From Actinomyces sp. UMB0138 (GTDB lineage: Bacteria > Bacillota > Negativicutes > Veillonellales > Veillonellaceae): a DNA stretch of 61,730 bases. A program made the position numbers and the translations under genes. The stretch covers positions 1-61,730 of the forward strand of contig NZ_PKMC01000004.1 in NCBI RefSeq assembly GCF_002849225.1, written 5' to 3'. This document shows positions 48,687-57,734 of the stretch, in pieces (the stretch's first letter is position 1; every line of letters begins with the position of its first letter). The notes under the pieces were generated by a model. That model worked only from the letters and a program-made list of their open reading frames with translations. It was not told the origin of the DNA and searched no databases.

Positions 48687-51284
48687 TTATGCGAGGTTGG
48701 TGGACATGGCCGACAGGCCTGTGTTGGAGAAGTACCGCCACGTGATGTTCGAGCCGGTTCCGGATATGGATGTGATCCACCCTTGATTGAGTAAGCTGAG
48801 GATCGCGTTCATCCGCGACATCAAATCTTTGGTGCGATCAAAGAGACGGGTCATGTTGTAATACGAGCCGTTGGTGACGACCATGACGTCGTAGGTGTGG
48901 AAGACGATCTTCGCCAGCCCATTGCTCGACACCCACCCGGCGTAGGTGCCTTTCCCGGTGAGCGTGCAGTCTTGCAAGGTCACGTAGCGTGAGCCGGTGG
49001 TGTAGAACTTGTAGCCGTTGGTGCGCAAGTCAGCACCAAGATGAATGCCGGCCTTGCCGTAGAAGCGTCCCTTCGGATCCAGGGTGAGGCAGGTGAAGTA
49101 GCCACCGCCGGAAACCGTCTGGTATGTCCAGGCCACATAGTCGCCTTGATAGGCGACCTGGTTGACGACGCCTTGCACGTCGGGCTTGTCCTTGTGGGCA
49201 CGGCGTGCCATCTCCCCGATGTAGCGGGTGCCGTACCAGAACTGCATGCCCGCGCTCGTAATCTTTCCCTCCAACGTCGAGCCGTTATACCAAGCGATCT
49301 GATACGGGGTGATGCGGATAGATTGCGTCCAGCCTGCCAGGCCTACTTGGATGGCGTTGGTCGCGAGCTTGTCGGCCGTAATCGAGCGCGCCCCAATCCG
49401 AGCCGCCGACAACGTGCCGGTGGTGATCTTCCCAGCATCCAGCGAGGCGATCTTCGCGGATGTGACCGCCGCGTCCTTGATCATCGCATTGGTGATGTAT
49501 CCGTTGGCGATCGTCAACTTGTCGGATGTAATCGATCCGGCGGCAATCCGCCCAGCAGCTAAATACCCGGAGGTGATCTTCGAGGCCGAGAGCGACCCGA
49601 TTTTCGCGTCGGTGATCGCGGCGTCTGCGATGTGTGCGGTGCCGATGGCGGCGTCTGCGATGTGTGCTTGGCTGATCGCTTTCGACCCGATCATCGCAGC
49701 CCCAACCGGTGTTTGTTCCCATTGGTTGTTGGTGAGGATGTATTGGCGGGCGATCACGCCGTCTACGCGCACTTGCCATAGCGAGCCCTCCGGTCGGCCA
49801 GCCGCGTCCGCTACGCTCGGGTCAACAACGGCAACCGTGAGCCGCCCATCCGAAGTCATCGCAACGTCGTGGGCATCTTGCGCCAACTGGGTAGCACCAG
49901 CGGCTGCGGTCTTGGCTTGGTCGACCTCTGCGCGTGCTGCGTCGAGTTCCGCGCTGATCTGTGCATGGTTCAGATCAGTAGCGAGTGCCACCCAGTCGGG
50001 CTGCCCGGTGTCGGTGAGCCGGTAGATCCAGATTTCGGTGGTTTCGCCGTTCTGCTTGAACCATGTGTCGCCGAGCTGTGCCTTCTCGGGTTGGGCACTG
50101 CCGTAGTGGTTGGTGTTCTTCCCATCCGCTGAGGCAAGTGCGAATCCTGCCGTATCCGACGCAGCCACCGCCGTATTGATGGCGGTCTTGACTTGCCGGG
50201 TGACAGACGTGAACTTCCGAGCTACGGTTCCAAGTTCGACCGAGATGTATTGACCTGTGAGCGGGTTGTATTCGTATGCCACCACCCGTGCCGTGAGCGC
50301 GACACCAAGATCAGCGTGGCGGACGGTCACGGTGTCGCCAATTTCGACGGTTTCCAGGCGTGCAAGGTCAGCGTATTCGCGGGTTTGTGAAAGGTCAGTG
50401 AAGTGGATCTTGTACGAAGCGGACGGCTCATCCACATGCTTGGCGTTGAATTCTGCTGCCGCCAGTCGGCGTAGTTCGCCGTGTGCTTGGTCGAGTGGAA
50501 GCTCGCCTTCACGTGGGTTGTCTTTATCCGTGATGGCTTTGACTTGTCCGTAGCGGATGACGCGGATACGCGGCACCACATAGTCCCCCAATTTCGGGCT
50601 ATCCACATAGAGTTCAGGCAAGAGCAGGCCGTCGTAGCCAATCGGCAAAATCCGCATCACCACCGTCGAAGAATCAATGGATGATTCGAAGCCGGTGAGG
50701 TTCTTCCGATCACTGATGACCATCCCGTGGTTGGCTCCGCGCATGGGCGCGTGATGGATATGGAAATTATCGCGGGTCAGTTCGCCGCCCCAACGCGCAG
50801 CGAACGTATTGTCCTCGCCCGCATCCATGAGAGCGGCGGCGATGGGCATGCGCACCAACCGCGCCGAAGACCTAGTCACCGTATCCGATGAGGTAGCAGT
50901 AAACCCGTGCTTAGTGTTCGCCGCCCCAAGGATCTGCGTCAGTGCGCCTTTCGCGGTTTTGTTGACCACGTAGGTGTCGGCGATGAGATTCGCCGCCAAA
51001 TCATAGAAGACATGAAACGCCGTTACTTCGAGCATTCCTTCGAGGGTGGTGACGACCTCGCTAATCCGGAAACCCTGACGTTGCTCCAGCCTTGGCACGG
51101 GCGCTGCCACAATGTTCTCAAGTACGATGTGCGTGGCAGCAGGTCCATCTGCCGGGTAGGTGAAGGTCAGGGAGAATTCGCCACCCAGTTCTTCCGTCAC
51201 GATCGGGTTGATGATCTCCCGATCCAAGACTCCTAGCCCGGTGGCGGTGAATGTCGTGGCGGTGCGGTCGTGAACCGTAATCAT
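48687..51284 (-). CDS. Tail endopeptidase / receptor-binding protein
   Basis: Protein of about 865 aa. The N-terminal ~370 residues match the prophage tail endopeptidase type (ITVHDRTATTFTATGLGVLD, GFTATSSDTVTRSSARLV). Then come coiled-coil and IADAAIGTAHIADAAIT-type repeats (about 540-690), which suggest a trimeric shaft, and a distinct C-terminal tip that likely binds the host. ATG 51284 follows GGAGG; the longer frame to 51722 lies in noncoding and Dit sequence. Confidence 0.9.
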   Translation of the reverse strand: MITVHDRTATTFTATGLGVLDREIINPIVTEELGGEFSLTFTYPADGPAATHIVLENIVAAPVPRLEQRQGFRISEVVTTLEGMLEVTAFHVFYDLAANLIADTYVVNKTAKGALTQILGAANTKHGFTATSSDTVTRSSARLVRMPIAAALMDAGEDNTFAARWGGELTRDNFHIHHAPMRGANHGMVISDRKNLTGFESSIDSSTVVMRILPIGYDGLLLPELYVDSPKLGDYVVPRIRVIRYGQVKAITDKDNPREGELPLDQAHGELRRLAAAEFNAKHVDEPSASYKIHFTDLSQTREYADLARLETVEIGDTVTVRHADLGVALTARVVAYEYNPLTGQYISVELGTVARKFTSVTRQVKTAINTAVAASDTAGFALASADGKNTNHYGSAQPEKAQLGDTWFKQNGETTEIWIYRLTDTGQPDWVALATDLNHAQISAELDAARAEVDQAKTAAAGATQLAQDAHDVAMTSDGRLTVAVVDPSVADAAGRPEGSLWQVRVDGVIARQYILTNNQWEQTPVGAAMIGSKAISQAHIADAAIGTAHIADAAITDAKIGSLSASKITSGYLAAGRIAAGSITSDKLTIANGYITNAMIKDAAVTSAKIASLDAGKITTGTLSAARIGARSITADKLATNAIQVGLAGWTQSIRITPYQIAWYNGSTLEGKITSAGMQFWYGTRYIGEMARRAHKDKPDVQGVVNQVAYQGDYVAWTYQTVSGGGYFTCLTLDPKGRFYGKAGIHLGADLRTNGYKFYTTGSRYVTLQDCTLTGKGTYAGWVSSNGLAKIVFHTYDVMVVTNGSYYNMTRLFDRTKDLMSRMNAILSLLNQGWITSISGTGSNITWRYFSNTGLSAMSTNLA

Positions 51285-51355
51285 CAAAATGCCTCCAAAC
51301 AGCATGAAGGCCGCCCACCACAGGACGGCTAGGAACAATTGAGCGAACGGGGTGG

Positions 51356-52048
51356 TTAGGGGTTGCGCCAATTCGGCACGACGACGACCTTGCTGATGCC
51401 GGTGCCGAGGGTGATCCTGTTCAACCCAGGCTTCAAGGTTGGGAAAGTTTCGGTGAGCGCATCGGTCTGCACGCGACCTGATACGTGTGCGACGAGACGC
51501 GCGCTGTCGAGCGTGATAGAGCCTGCTGGCGAATTCACGTGGTAGACGCGCGCATTGATCGTCAAAGACAACGCTCCGGTGCCAGTAACGGTGATGATCG
51601 GATCGGCATCGAGTAGGCCGGGGTTGGTGATCGTCCCCGACTCCGAGATAGTTACGGGCTTCAAGCCCTCGGTCAGGTAAGTGAAGGGCTGGCAGGTCAG
51701 GCGTGCGGTGAAGAACCCCCACCCCGACAACTCCCGGCGCAGCTCGCTCACTTCGCAGTGCTTAACCTTCCGATACACACCCGACTCACCAGTGAACGCG
51801 ATCGTCTGGGCATTGGTGAGCTCGTGAGTGGCCCGCCGGTACTGGTCGAGCCCATCACGGATAGGAACGGCGAGCTCAAGCTCAAGTTCGGTGTCCTCCC
51901 AGCCCGTGAACCTGGTCAGGGTCCCGGCGCGGCCTTCGACCTCAATATCTTCCACCGCACGGACGGCTGCGGGTATCGCCACCGGGGCGGTCAAGCGCAG
52001 ACCAAGCGACGTAGAGGTCACCGCGCTGTTGAGGGTGAAGCCAAACAT
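51356..52048 (-). CDS. Distal tail protein (Dit)
   Basis: Protein of 230 aa with Siphovirus_tail/Dit features (NSAVTSTSLGLRLTAPVAIP, TLTRFTGWEDTELELELAV, GWGFFTARLTCQPFTYL, then ...NPGLLDADPIITVTG). It forms the hub joining tail tube and baseplate. It lies between tape measure and tail endopeptidase as usual. Confidence 0.9.
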   Translation of the reverse strand: MFGFTLNSAVTSTSLGLRLTAPVAIPAAVRAVEDIEVEGRAGTLTRFTGWEDTELELELAVPIRDGLDQYRRATHELTNAQTIAFTGESGVYRKVKHCEVSELRRELSGWGFFTARLTCQPFTYLTEGLKPVTISESGTITNPGLLDADPIITVTGTGALSLTINARVYHVNSPAGSITLDSARLVAHVSGRVQTDALTETFPTLKPGLNRITLGTGISKVVVVPNWRNP

Positions 52049-52050
52049 GA

Positions 52051-54726
52051 TCAGTAGCCTCCTGCCATCACGGTCTGCCGCCGATCAAGACGAGCAAGTT
52101 GTTTGTCGAGGGCGGGTGCGAGTTTGCCGACCAGCGTCCCATCCGACAAAGTCACCGAAATATCCAAAGACCCGAGGATGCGCTTTGCAGTCGCATCCAC
52201 GATCCCAGCGACATCCACACGCTCGTCAGAGACGTCGCTGATCCGCTGAGATACAGTCACGGGCTGTGGGGTGAGGTCAACGGCAGGTACCTGCAGGTCA
52301 GCGACCGCCTCGATCGGCACGGCCAGCCCGTCCTCAAGGTCGGCGAAGGCGTCCATCGTGTCCCTAGCCAAACCAGTGGCAGCGGTGACGGCTTTGTTGC
52401 CATCGGTTTTGATCGAGCCTGCCAGGCCTTCAACGAGCATCCGTCCAGCCCAGGCCATCTTGCGAGACGGGCTGTGGATGCCGAAGAAGCCAGTGATCGA
52501 GTCCCAAATCCCGCTTGCCCAGTTCGAGACCCGATTCCACAGCCAGCCCGCCAAGCCTTGGATTCCGTTCCACAGGCCGTAGACGAGGTTTTTACCCGCC
52601 TCCACCATCTGCCACACGCCCTGCCCAACAGCAGACACAATCCCAGAAATAATCGATGGGATTGCTGCGACGATCGTGGAAATAATCTGCGGTAGGTTTC
52701 GCACCAACGCGGTCAAGAGTTGAATTCCGGCTTGGATGAGTTGCGGGATTGCCCCACCAATCGCCGACACAATCGCGCCGATGATCTGGGGCAACGCGGC
52801 CACGATCGTCGTAATGATTTGGGGCAAGGCACCAATCAACGCCGTCAGTAGCTGAATGCCAGCGTCGATGAGCTGTGGGATCGCGCCGACCACGCCGCTG
52901 ACGATCGCGGTAATAATCTGCGGGAGCGCAGCAACGATCGCTGTGATGATCTGCGGTAGCGCACCAATCAAGGCGGTCAGCAGTTGGATTCCTGCTTCGA
53001 TGATTTGCGGGATAGCATCCACAAGGAACGTGACAATCCCCGTGATGATTTGTGGCAGGGCTTCGATGATGACGGGGATTGATGCGATGAGGCCTTCGGC
53101 GAGTCCGGTGATGAGTTGCAACGCCGCATCAAGAAGCAACGGGAGGTTGTCCACCAGGCCCTGCACCAAAGCCATGAGCATCTCCACCGCCGCAGGGATC
53201 AGTTCTGGCAAGGCTTCACCGATACCTGAGACGAGGGTGGCAATAATCTGCACCGCTGCCTCAAGCAGACTCGGTAGGGCTTCGATGATTGCCTCGACCA
53301 GCGCGATAATCAGCGTTACCGCTGTTTCCGCTACTTGTGGCAACACCTTGATAATGCCTTCGAGCAGGGCGGTCAAAATGCTCATGCCGGTTTCAACCAC
53401 CATCGGTAGCTGCTCAGCAATAAATGCGAGGGCTTCCTGTAAGACTTGGCCGAGGGCGTCGATGAGTGCGGGTGTTCCGCCTTCTTCAAACGCTGCGGTG
53501 AGTTCGTCGATCCACCCGTTGACCATCGGCAACACCGAACCAGCCAACGCCTCCGACAGACCACCAGCCAACAACCCCTTGAGATTTTCCACCCCGTCCT
53601 GCATCGTGGCAAGCTGCCCGGAGAAGGTCTTGGATTGGGCGTCCATGGCCCCGTAGAAACGCCCGCCTTCAGCAGTAGCACTGGCGAATGCGTCAGCGAC
53701 CATGTCAGCCGAAATAGCACCCTTGGCCATATCCTCTTTCAGTTCACCGATGGACTTGCCGGTCTTGCGGGAGATCTCTTCGAGCGGGTTGAATCCGGCG
53801 TTGATCATCTGCAGTAAGTCCTGACCCGTGAGCTTGCCGGTCGAGGACATTTGGGCGAAGGCGAGCGTTAGCGATTCCATCTTCACCGCATCGCCTTGGG
53901 AGATATCGCCGATTTCGTTCAGGTGCTTTTTCGCATCCTCCAACGACATGCCAAAGCTCAGGAGGGTTTGCATGTTGCCCGCGAGGTCCTCCATACCAAA
54001 CGGAGTCTTCGCCGCCTGAACTTTCAGGTCGTTAACGAGTTGTTGGGCTTTGGCTTGGTCACCCAGCATCGTCGTAAAGGACGTGGAGTATTGCTCCATA
54101 CGGGCGTTGTACTCCACGCCCGCTTTGAGGGCTCCGGCCATGCCGCGACCGATCGAGGCGATCGCATGCCCGATACCCTTCACCCCGGCAATGATGGCTT
54201 CGGAGGCGAGGTTGGCTTTCAACACGTCGCCGAAAATGCGGGTCTTGGAGCTGGTGGTGTCCATCTCGTCCCCGAGATCATCCACCGCGCCCTCAAGACG
54301 TCCTGCGTCCTTTGCCGCGCCCTTGGCATCGTCACCGGCACCGTCAGCCTCGTTCCCGAAATCCGACAGGGCGTCGTTGTTGGCTTTCAGCTCGCCTTCA
54401 AGCCGGTTGAGTTCAGCGCCTGCGTTATTGAGTTGGATCTGCCAATTCTTCGTCCGGTTATCATTCTCACCAAAGCTCGTGGCGGAGTTTTCGAGTGCGG
54501 CGCGCAGGGTCTCAATCTTCGACTTTTGAGCCTCGATTTCTTTGCCCAGCACTTGGTTACGGGCCGTGAGTGCTTCGGCGGACTTGTCGTTCTTATCAAA
54601 CGAGGACGCCACGAGCTTCATCTCACTGCCAAGCACCCGCATCTCACGGTTAATATCCATGATCGCGCGCTTGAACTCACGCTCACCCTCAAGCCCAATC
54701 TTCAAACCAAAACTGGAGTCGGCCAT
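52051..54726 (-). CDS. Tail tape measure protein
   Basis: Protein of 891 aa. N-terminal coiled coil (IETLRAALENS) and a region starting at MEDLAGNMQTLLSFG; the middle (about 470-700) has many hydrophobic repeats of the form ALPQIITAIV; the C-terminus has SNWASGIWDSITGFFGI. Length near 891 residues implies a tail of about 130 nm by the usual 0.15 nm per residue rule. It sets tail length and may insert in the host membrane. Confidence 0.94.
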   Translation of the reverse strand: MADSSFGLKIGLEGEREFKRAIMDINREMRVLGSEMKLVASSFDKNDKSAEALTARNQVLGKEIEAQKSKIETLRAALENSATSFGENDNRTKNWQIQLNNAGAELNRLEGELKANNDALSDFGNEADGAGDDAKGAAKDAGRLEGAVDDLGDEMDTTSSKTRIFGDVLKANLASEAIIAGVKGIGHAIASIGRGMAGALKAGVEYNARMEQYSTSFTTMLGDQAKAQQLVNDLKVQAAKTPFGMEDLAGNMQTLLSFGMSLEDAKKHLNEIGDISQGDAVKMESLTLAFAQMSSTGKLTGQDLLQMINAGFNPLEEISRKTGKSIGELKEDMAKGAISADMVADAFASATAEGGRFYGAMDAQSKTFSGQLATMQDGVENLKGLLAGGLSEALAGSVLPMVNGWIDELTAAFEEGGTPALIDALGQVLQEALAFIAEQLPMVVETGMSILTALLEGIIKVLPQVAETAVTLIIALVEAIIEALPSLLEAAVQIIATLVSGIGEALPELIPAAVEMLMALVQGLVDNLPLLLDAALQLITGLAEGLIASIPVIIEALPQIITGIVTFLVDAIPQIIEAGIQLLTALIGALPQIITAIVAALPQIITAIVSGVVGAIPQLIDAGIQLLTALIGALPQIITTIVAALPQIIGAIVSAIGGAIPQLIQAGIQLLTALVRNLPQIISTIVAAIPSIISGIVSAVGQGVWQMVEAGKNLVYGLWNGIQGLAGWLWNRVSNWASGIWDSITGFFGIHSPSRKMAWAGRMLVEGLAGSIKTDGNKAVTAATGLARDTMDAFADLEDGLAVPIEAVADLQVPAVDLTPQPVTVSQRISDVSDERVDVAGIVDATAKRILGSLDISVTLSDGTLVGKLAPALDKQLARLDRRQTVMAGGY

Positions 54727-54803
54727 GAGTGTTTACCTTTCTTTCCGGTAACGACAGTTATGGGATAATCAGTGAACGAACACGTAAAAGCGAAAGGGCA
54801 TAT

Positions 54804-54989
54804 ATGGCAAAGAACAATGCGCGAGTGCGTAACTGGTTAATGCTGGTAGCCGTTGGGCTATTATTTGCAGCTATCTGTTTTGCTATTTTCGGGTTCACGC
54901 ACGTGATTTCACCGGTCACCGCTATCGGAAATGCTGCTGGTTTTCTGATAACTAGCCTGGTTGCAGGTTTTTTCGCGCTGCGTAAATGA
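54804..54989 (+). CDS. Small membrane protein of 61 aa
   Basis: Starts MAKNNARVRNW, then two hydrophobic segments (LMLVAVGLLFAAICFAIFGF and GNAAGFLITSLVAGFFALR). ATG 54804 follows AAAGG. It overlaps the hydrolase gene by four bases (ATGA) and both are plus-strand, so they form a two-gene operon wedged between tape measure and tail chaperone. Role unknown; perhaps membrane partner of the hydrolase. Confidence 0.75.
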   Translation: MAKNNARVRNWLMLVAVGLLFAAICFAIFGFTHVISPVTAIGNAAGFLITSLVAGFFALRK

Positions 54990-55609
54990 GCGATGCGCAA
55001 AAGGTAGTGTTCTTGCACGGGTTGGGTGAAACCCGTGATGTTTGGAACCCAGTAATAAAACAGCTGCCACAAACCGAGTGCATATCTCTAGACGTTTTGA
55101 CAACGAAACCGCCGCTGGCTTCTTGGTTGCTTGAAGACGTATGCGCCCAGATTGCTAACTCGCTGACCGAACCAGTGCACCTGGTCGGGGTATCGTTGGG
55201 CGCAGTGATTGCTTTAAATATCGCGCTCACCCATCCGGGCAAGGTGTCCTCACTGTTTGTTTCAGCTCCGCAAGCTAAACCCCCAAAACTGTTGATGAAT
55301 CTGCAAAAGACACTAATGCGAGTTCTACCAACAAAATGGGTCTGTCCGCCGCAGCTTAGCAAACCTGAGCTGGTGGGTGTGCTCGATAGTTTGAAAGATT
55401 TAGACCTTACTTCGCAGCTTCCAGCTTTATCTATGCCCGTAACTGTGGTTTGCGGCAGCAAAGATAAAGCAAACCTGCCTGCAGCCCGCAAAATCGCCGG
55501 CCTTATCCCCACAGCTCACCTAGAAGTGATCCAAGGTGCAGGGCACCAGTGGCACGCCGCCCATCCTCAGCTATTCGCCTGTTATCTCACGAAACATTTA
55601 GATCGCTAA
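54986..55609 (+). CDS. Alpha/beta hydrolase
   Basis: Protein of 207 aa. Oxyanion loop VVFLHGLGETRDVW, nucleophile elbow GVSLGA (Ser), Asp in VTVVCGSKDKAN and His in GAGHQWH give a complete triad. Small esterases of this type are not structural. As plus-strand cargo in a tail operon it could modify a host surface lipid or small molecule (inference). Its stop overlaps the end of the tail chaperone frameshift region by three bases. Confidence 0.85.
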   Translation: MSDAQKVVFLHGLGETRDVWNPVIKQLPQTECISLDVLTTKPPLASWLLEDVCAQIANSLTEPVHLVGVSLGAVIALNIALTHPGKVSSLFVSAPQAKPPKLLMNLQKTLMRVLPTKWVCPPQLSKPELVGVLDSLKDLDLTSQLPALSMPVTVVCGSKDKANLPAARKIAGLIPTAHLEVIQGAGHQWHAAHPQLFACYLTKHLDR

Positions 55610-56225
55610 ACCCCAGCAGGAATAATATCGTCGATAAACCAGATGCGTTTCGGCTGGGCTCTGCCGGTTTCGATACGCCAGCAATCCACCAGGTCCAATA
55701 GTTCACCGAATATGGTCAGCTCGATTTGCATGCGGGTCAGTCCCAGGTGGGCGAGCCCGATATAGGTCAGGCGGGTAAAGATTGCCTCGTCACTATCTAT
55801 TAAGTGTCCTTTTTCTTGGTTTGCCCTTTTGGGTCTGGGGTCTCGGTCATGATTGCTCGCCGGGTGCCGCGTTGGAGTGCCTGGGCGATAGCCTCTCGGT
55901 AGTCAGCTAAATCTGCAGGCACAGTTAGTAACTCCACTGCTTCTGCGGTCAGCTCTGGGCGCTTATCGTCCGGATGGGTGAGGTTGTGTATTTGTACGGA
56001 CTGGTTAGCGAGCAGGGCGATGAGCCAGATTACCTCACCGAGTGACTTATCCATATCTTCGCTAGTTTCCAGGGCTTGACCTAAATGTTCTAGCCCTCCG
56101 TAACGTTGAGCTATAAGGCGGGTCGCACGGGTAGTGAGGACAAGCTCGTATTCTTGACCTGCGATAGTGATTGTCGCGCTTTTTAAAGAGGTGCTGGCCG
56201 GGCTGGTTTGGGTTTTCGCTGTCAT
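55606..56225 (-). CDS. Tail assembly chaperone frameshift product (gpGT-like)
   Basis: The short chaperone frame 55800-56225 is extended by a -1 frameshift. At 55827-55833 the slippery heptamer CCCAAAA is read as C CCA AAA in the zero frame. The -1 frame then stays open for 65-70 codons (IFTRLTYIGLAHLGLTRMQ) to TAG at 55606. The extended form recruits the tape measure during tail building. The ratio of the two forms is probably controlled by this site. Confidence 0.85.
55800..56225 (-). CDS. Tail assembly chaperone, short form (gpG-like)
   Basis: Protein of 141 aa. IAGQEYELVLTTRATRLIAQRYGGL and ALETSEDMDKSLGEVIWL match tail assembly chaperones of siphoviruses. It lies between the major tail protein and tape measure, as expected. 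Made without frameshifting and stops at 55800. Confidence 0.88.
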   Translation of the reverse strand: MTAKTQTSPASTSLKSATITIAGQEYELVLTTRATRLIAQRYGGLEHLGQALETSEDMDKSLGEVIWLIALLANQSVQIHNLTHPDDKRPELTAEAVELLTVPADLADYREAIAQALQRGTRRAIMTETPDPKGQTKKKDT

Positions 56226-56240
56226 GGCTTACCTGCATTT

Positions 56241-56849
56241 CTAGTTGTTTGTCGGTTTAATGCTGGTTGTAGCGGCAGGCTCATACACCTGCCTGTACCA
56301 GCTGGAGATCGTCTCAGCTTTCACGCCGGTGGCTCCTTCGGTGACTTCGGCTTTCCACGGGTGCTTACCGGTAGCGTCTGGTTTGTTACGCCGCAGAATC
56401 GTTCCCTCAATACTCGGGGTAGAGAACGTGATCGAATCAGCTTTGGTCGCCAGCGTGGCTCCCGGCAGAGCAAATTTGACGCGGTAAAGCCAAAAATACT
56501 GGTACTTCCCGTTAGAGCGTGCAGCTCTAAAACCAATAGCCACGGGTGCGCCACCATCCTCAGAAGTACTGATAAGTACCCCGTTCGCGTCCAGTCTCGC
56601 ACCAGTTAAGGCAGCTGCAGCCTCAGCCCCGAGATCATCAACCCCAAGAGTGAGCGTTCCAGATTTGAATTCCTTGACAATCTCGGATGCCCCGTCATCG
56701 GCATACAAAATTGCCTCAGCCACCTCCACAGACAATTCTGCAGATATTGCTTTAGCCAGCGGTTTAGGAACGGCATAAGTTTCCTCACCGCTAGTGGGAT
56801 CTTCGCTAATGCTCGCGTAGTAGAGCTTGTCTAAACCAATAGTTGCCAT
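56241..56849 (-). CDS. Major tail protein
   Basis: Protein of 202 aa (phi13/HK97-like major tail family). MATIGLDKLYYASISEDPTS start, LTLGVDDLGAEAAAALTG centre and IGFRAARSNGKYQYFWLYR. It builds the tail tube. Start follows AAAAGGAG. The VanZ gene is divergent 60 bases away. Confidence 0.9.
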   Translation of the reverse strand: MATIGLDKLYYASISEDPTSGEETYAVPKPLAKAISAELSVEVAEAILYADDGASEIVKEFKSGTLTLGVDDLGAEAAAALTGARLDANGVLISTSEDGGAPVAIGFRAARSNGKYQYFWLYRVKFALPGATLATKADSITFSTPSIEGTILRRNKPDATGKHPWKAEVTEGATGVKAETISSWYRQVYEPAATTSIKPTNN

Positions 56850-56909
56850 GATGTTTCTCCTTTTGGGTAGTAATTTTCGTTAGATGTCATCGAGAGATAG
56901 AATTGGGGC

Positions 56910-57422
56910 ATGAGAGAGAAAACGCGACGCTTGACCTATGCGGTGTTCGGGATTTATCTGCTCTTGTTGTTGTGGATGGTGCTGTTCAAATTCGCCACCA
57001 GCGTTGACGACATACTGAGCATGCGGCATGCGCGCTACTTAAATCTGATCCCATTTACAGATTCTGCGAATCTTTACGGGTCGAACTTCTTTGATGAGAT
57101 CGTGGTCAACTTCCTTATTTTCATCCCGTTTGGCTTGTACATGAGGATGTTGTTGAAACGGCGCTCATGGTTAATTCAATTGCTCCCACCGTTTTTAGCA
57201 AGCGTGGCATTCGAGGTCGTTCAGTACGTTTTCGCTATTGGGGTCAGCGATATCACCGATGTCATAATGAACACTGCTGGAGCCGCTACTGGCTTAGTAG
57301 TTTTTGCTCTGCTAGCCAGATTCTGGCCTGAAAAGAGCGAAAAAGTCATTAACGTCATCGGGTTAGTCCTGGAGATCTTGTTCATCGGATTTTTGACTTT
57401 CCTGATCATTGCAAACTCTTAA
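56910..57422 (+). CDS. VanZ-like membrane protein
   Basis: Protein of 170 aa with 4-5 membrane segments. The VanZ family pattern is present: NLIPFTDSANLYG, then EIVVNFLIFIPFGLYM, FEVVQYVFAIGVSDITDVI and NTAGAATG. VanZ proteins alter glycopeptide binding or envelope synthesis. On plus strand between the major tail and tail terminator genes, with its stop overlapping the stop of a tail-terminator remnant by 4 bases. Probably a lysogenic-conversion gene. Confidence 0.88.
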   Translation: MREKTRRLTYAVFGIYLLLLLWMVLFKFATSVDDILSMRHARYLNLIPFTDSANLYGSNFFDEIVVNFLIFIPFGLYMRMLLKRRSWLIQLLPPFLASVAFEVVQYVFAIGVSDITDVIMNTAGAATGLVVFALLARFWPEKSEKVINVIGLVLEILFIGFLTFLIIANS

Positions 57423-57510
57423 GGACAGGCTCTAAAACTCGAAACATCGATGGAATAGTGGTGAAAACCGGTATCCGCCTCGTATCCGATATAGCGGATT
57501 CCTGGGAGAA
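57419..57510 (-). pseudogene. Remnant 3' end of a tail terminator gene
   Basis: Minus frame reads GIRYIGYEADTGFHHYSIDV then SSFRACP and stop, closely matching the C-terminus of the intact tail protein at 60664-61011 (RRYIGYEDDTGYHHYSIDI). The upstream part is gone. It marks the old end of that gene before the TetR/MFS/GIY-YIG cassette was inserted. Confidence 0.8.
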
Positions 57511-57734
57511 GCCTGTGTACTGTGAAGGGCGATAGCTAGTTCATTGGTAGTGCAGTATTTGATGTAGTCGTACCAGTTGTTTGGGAAGCTCTGGATATAG
57601 TGGATCTTCTTGTATTTATTGGAAAATCGCAGGAAATAGAGGGAGAGGCTGAAAAGCTTTGCTCTTAGCTGGATGCCTTGCGATTTTGGGAAATATTTTA
57701 TGAGTATTGATGATTTCTCTTGTTCACGGGTTCG
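57511..57734 (-). pseudogene. Start-less coding remnant after second TetR gene
   Basis: In frame with the TetR gene after its stop, about 75-100 codons remain open, with protein-like composition (KYKKIHYIQSFPNNWYDYIK). No start codon or ribosome site is visible and the 3' end runs into the tail remnant. It looks like a gene fragment carried with the cassette; family not recognised. Confidence 0.5.

Noticed and set aside
52300..54000. Repetitive DNA in the tape measure gene
   Set aside because: The repeats are protein-level hydrophobic periods typical of tape measure proteins, not a separate repeat element.
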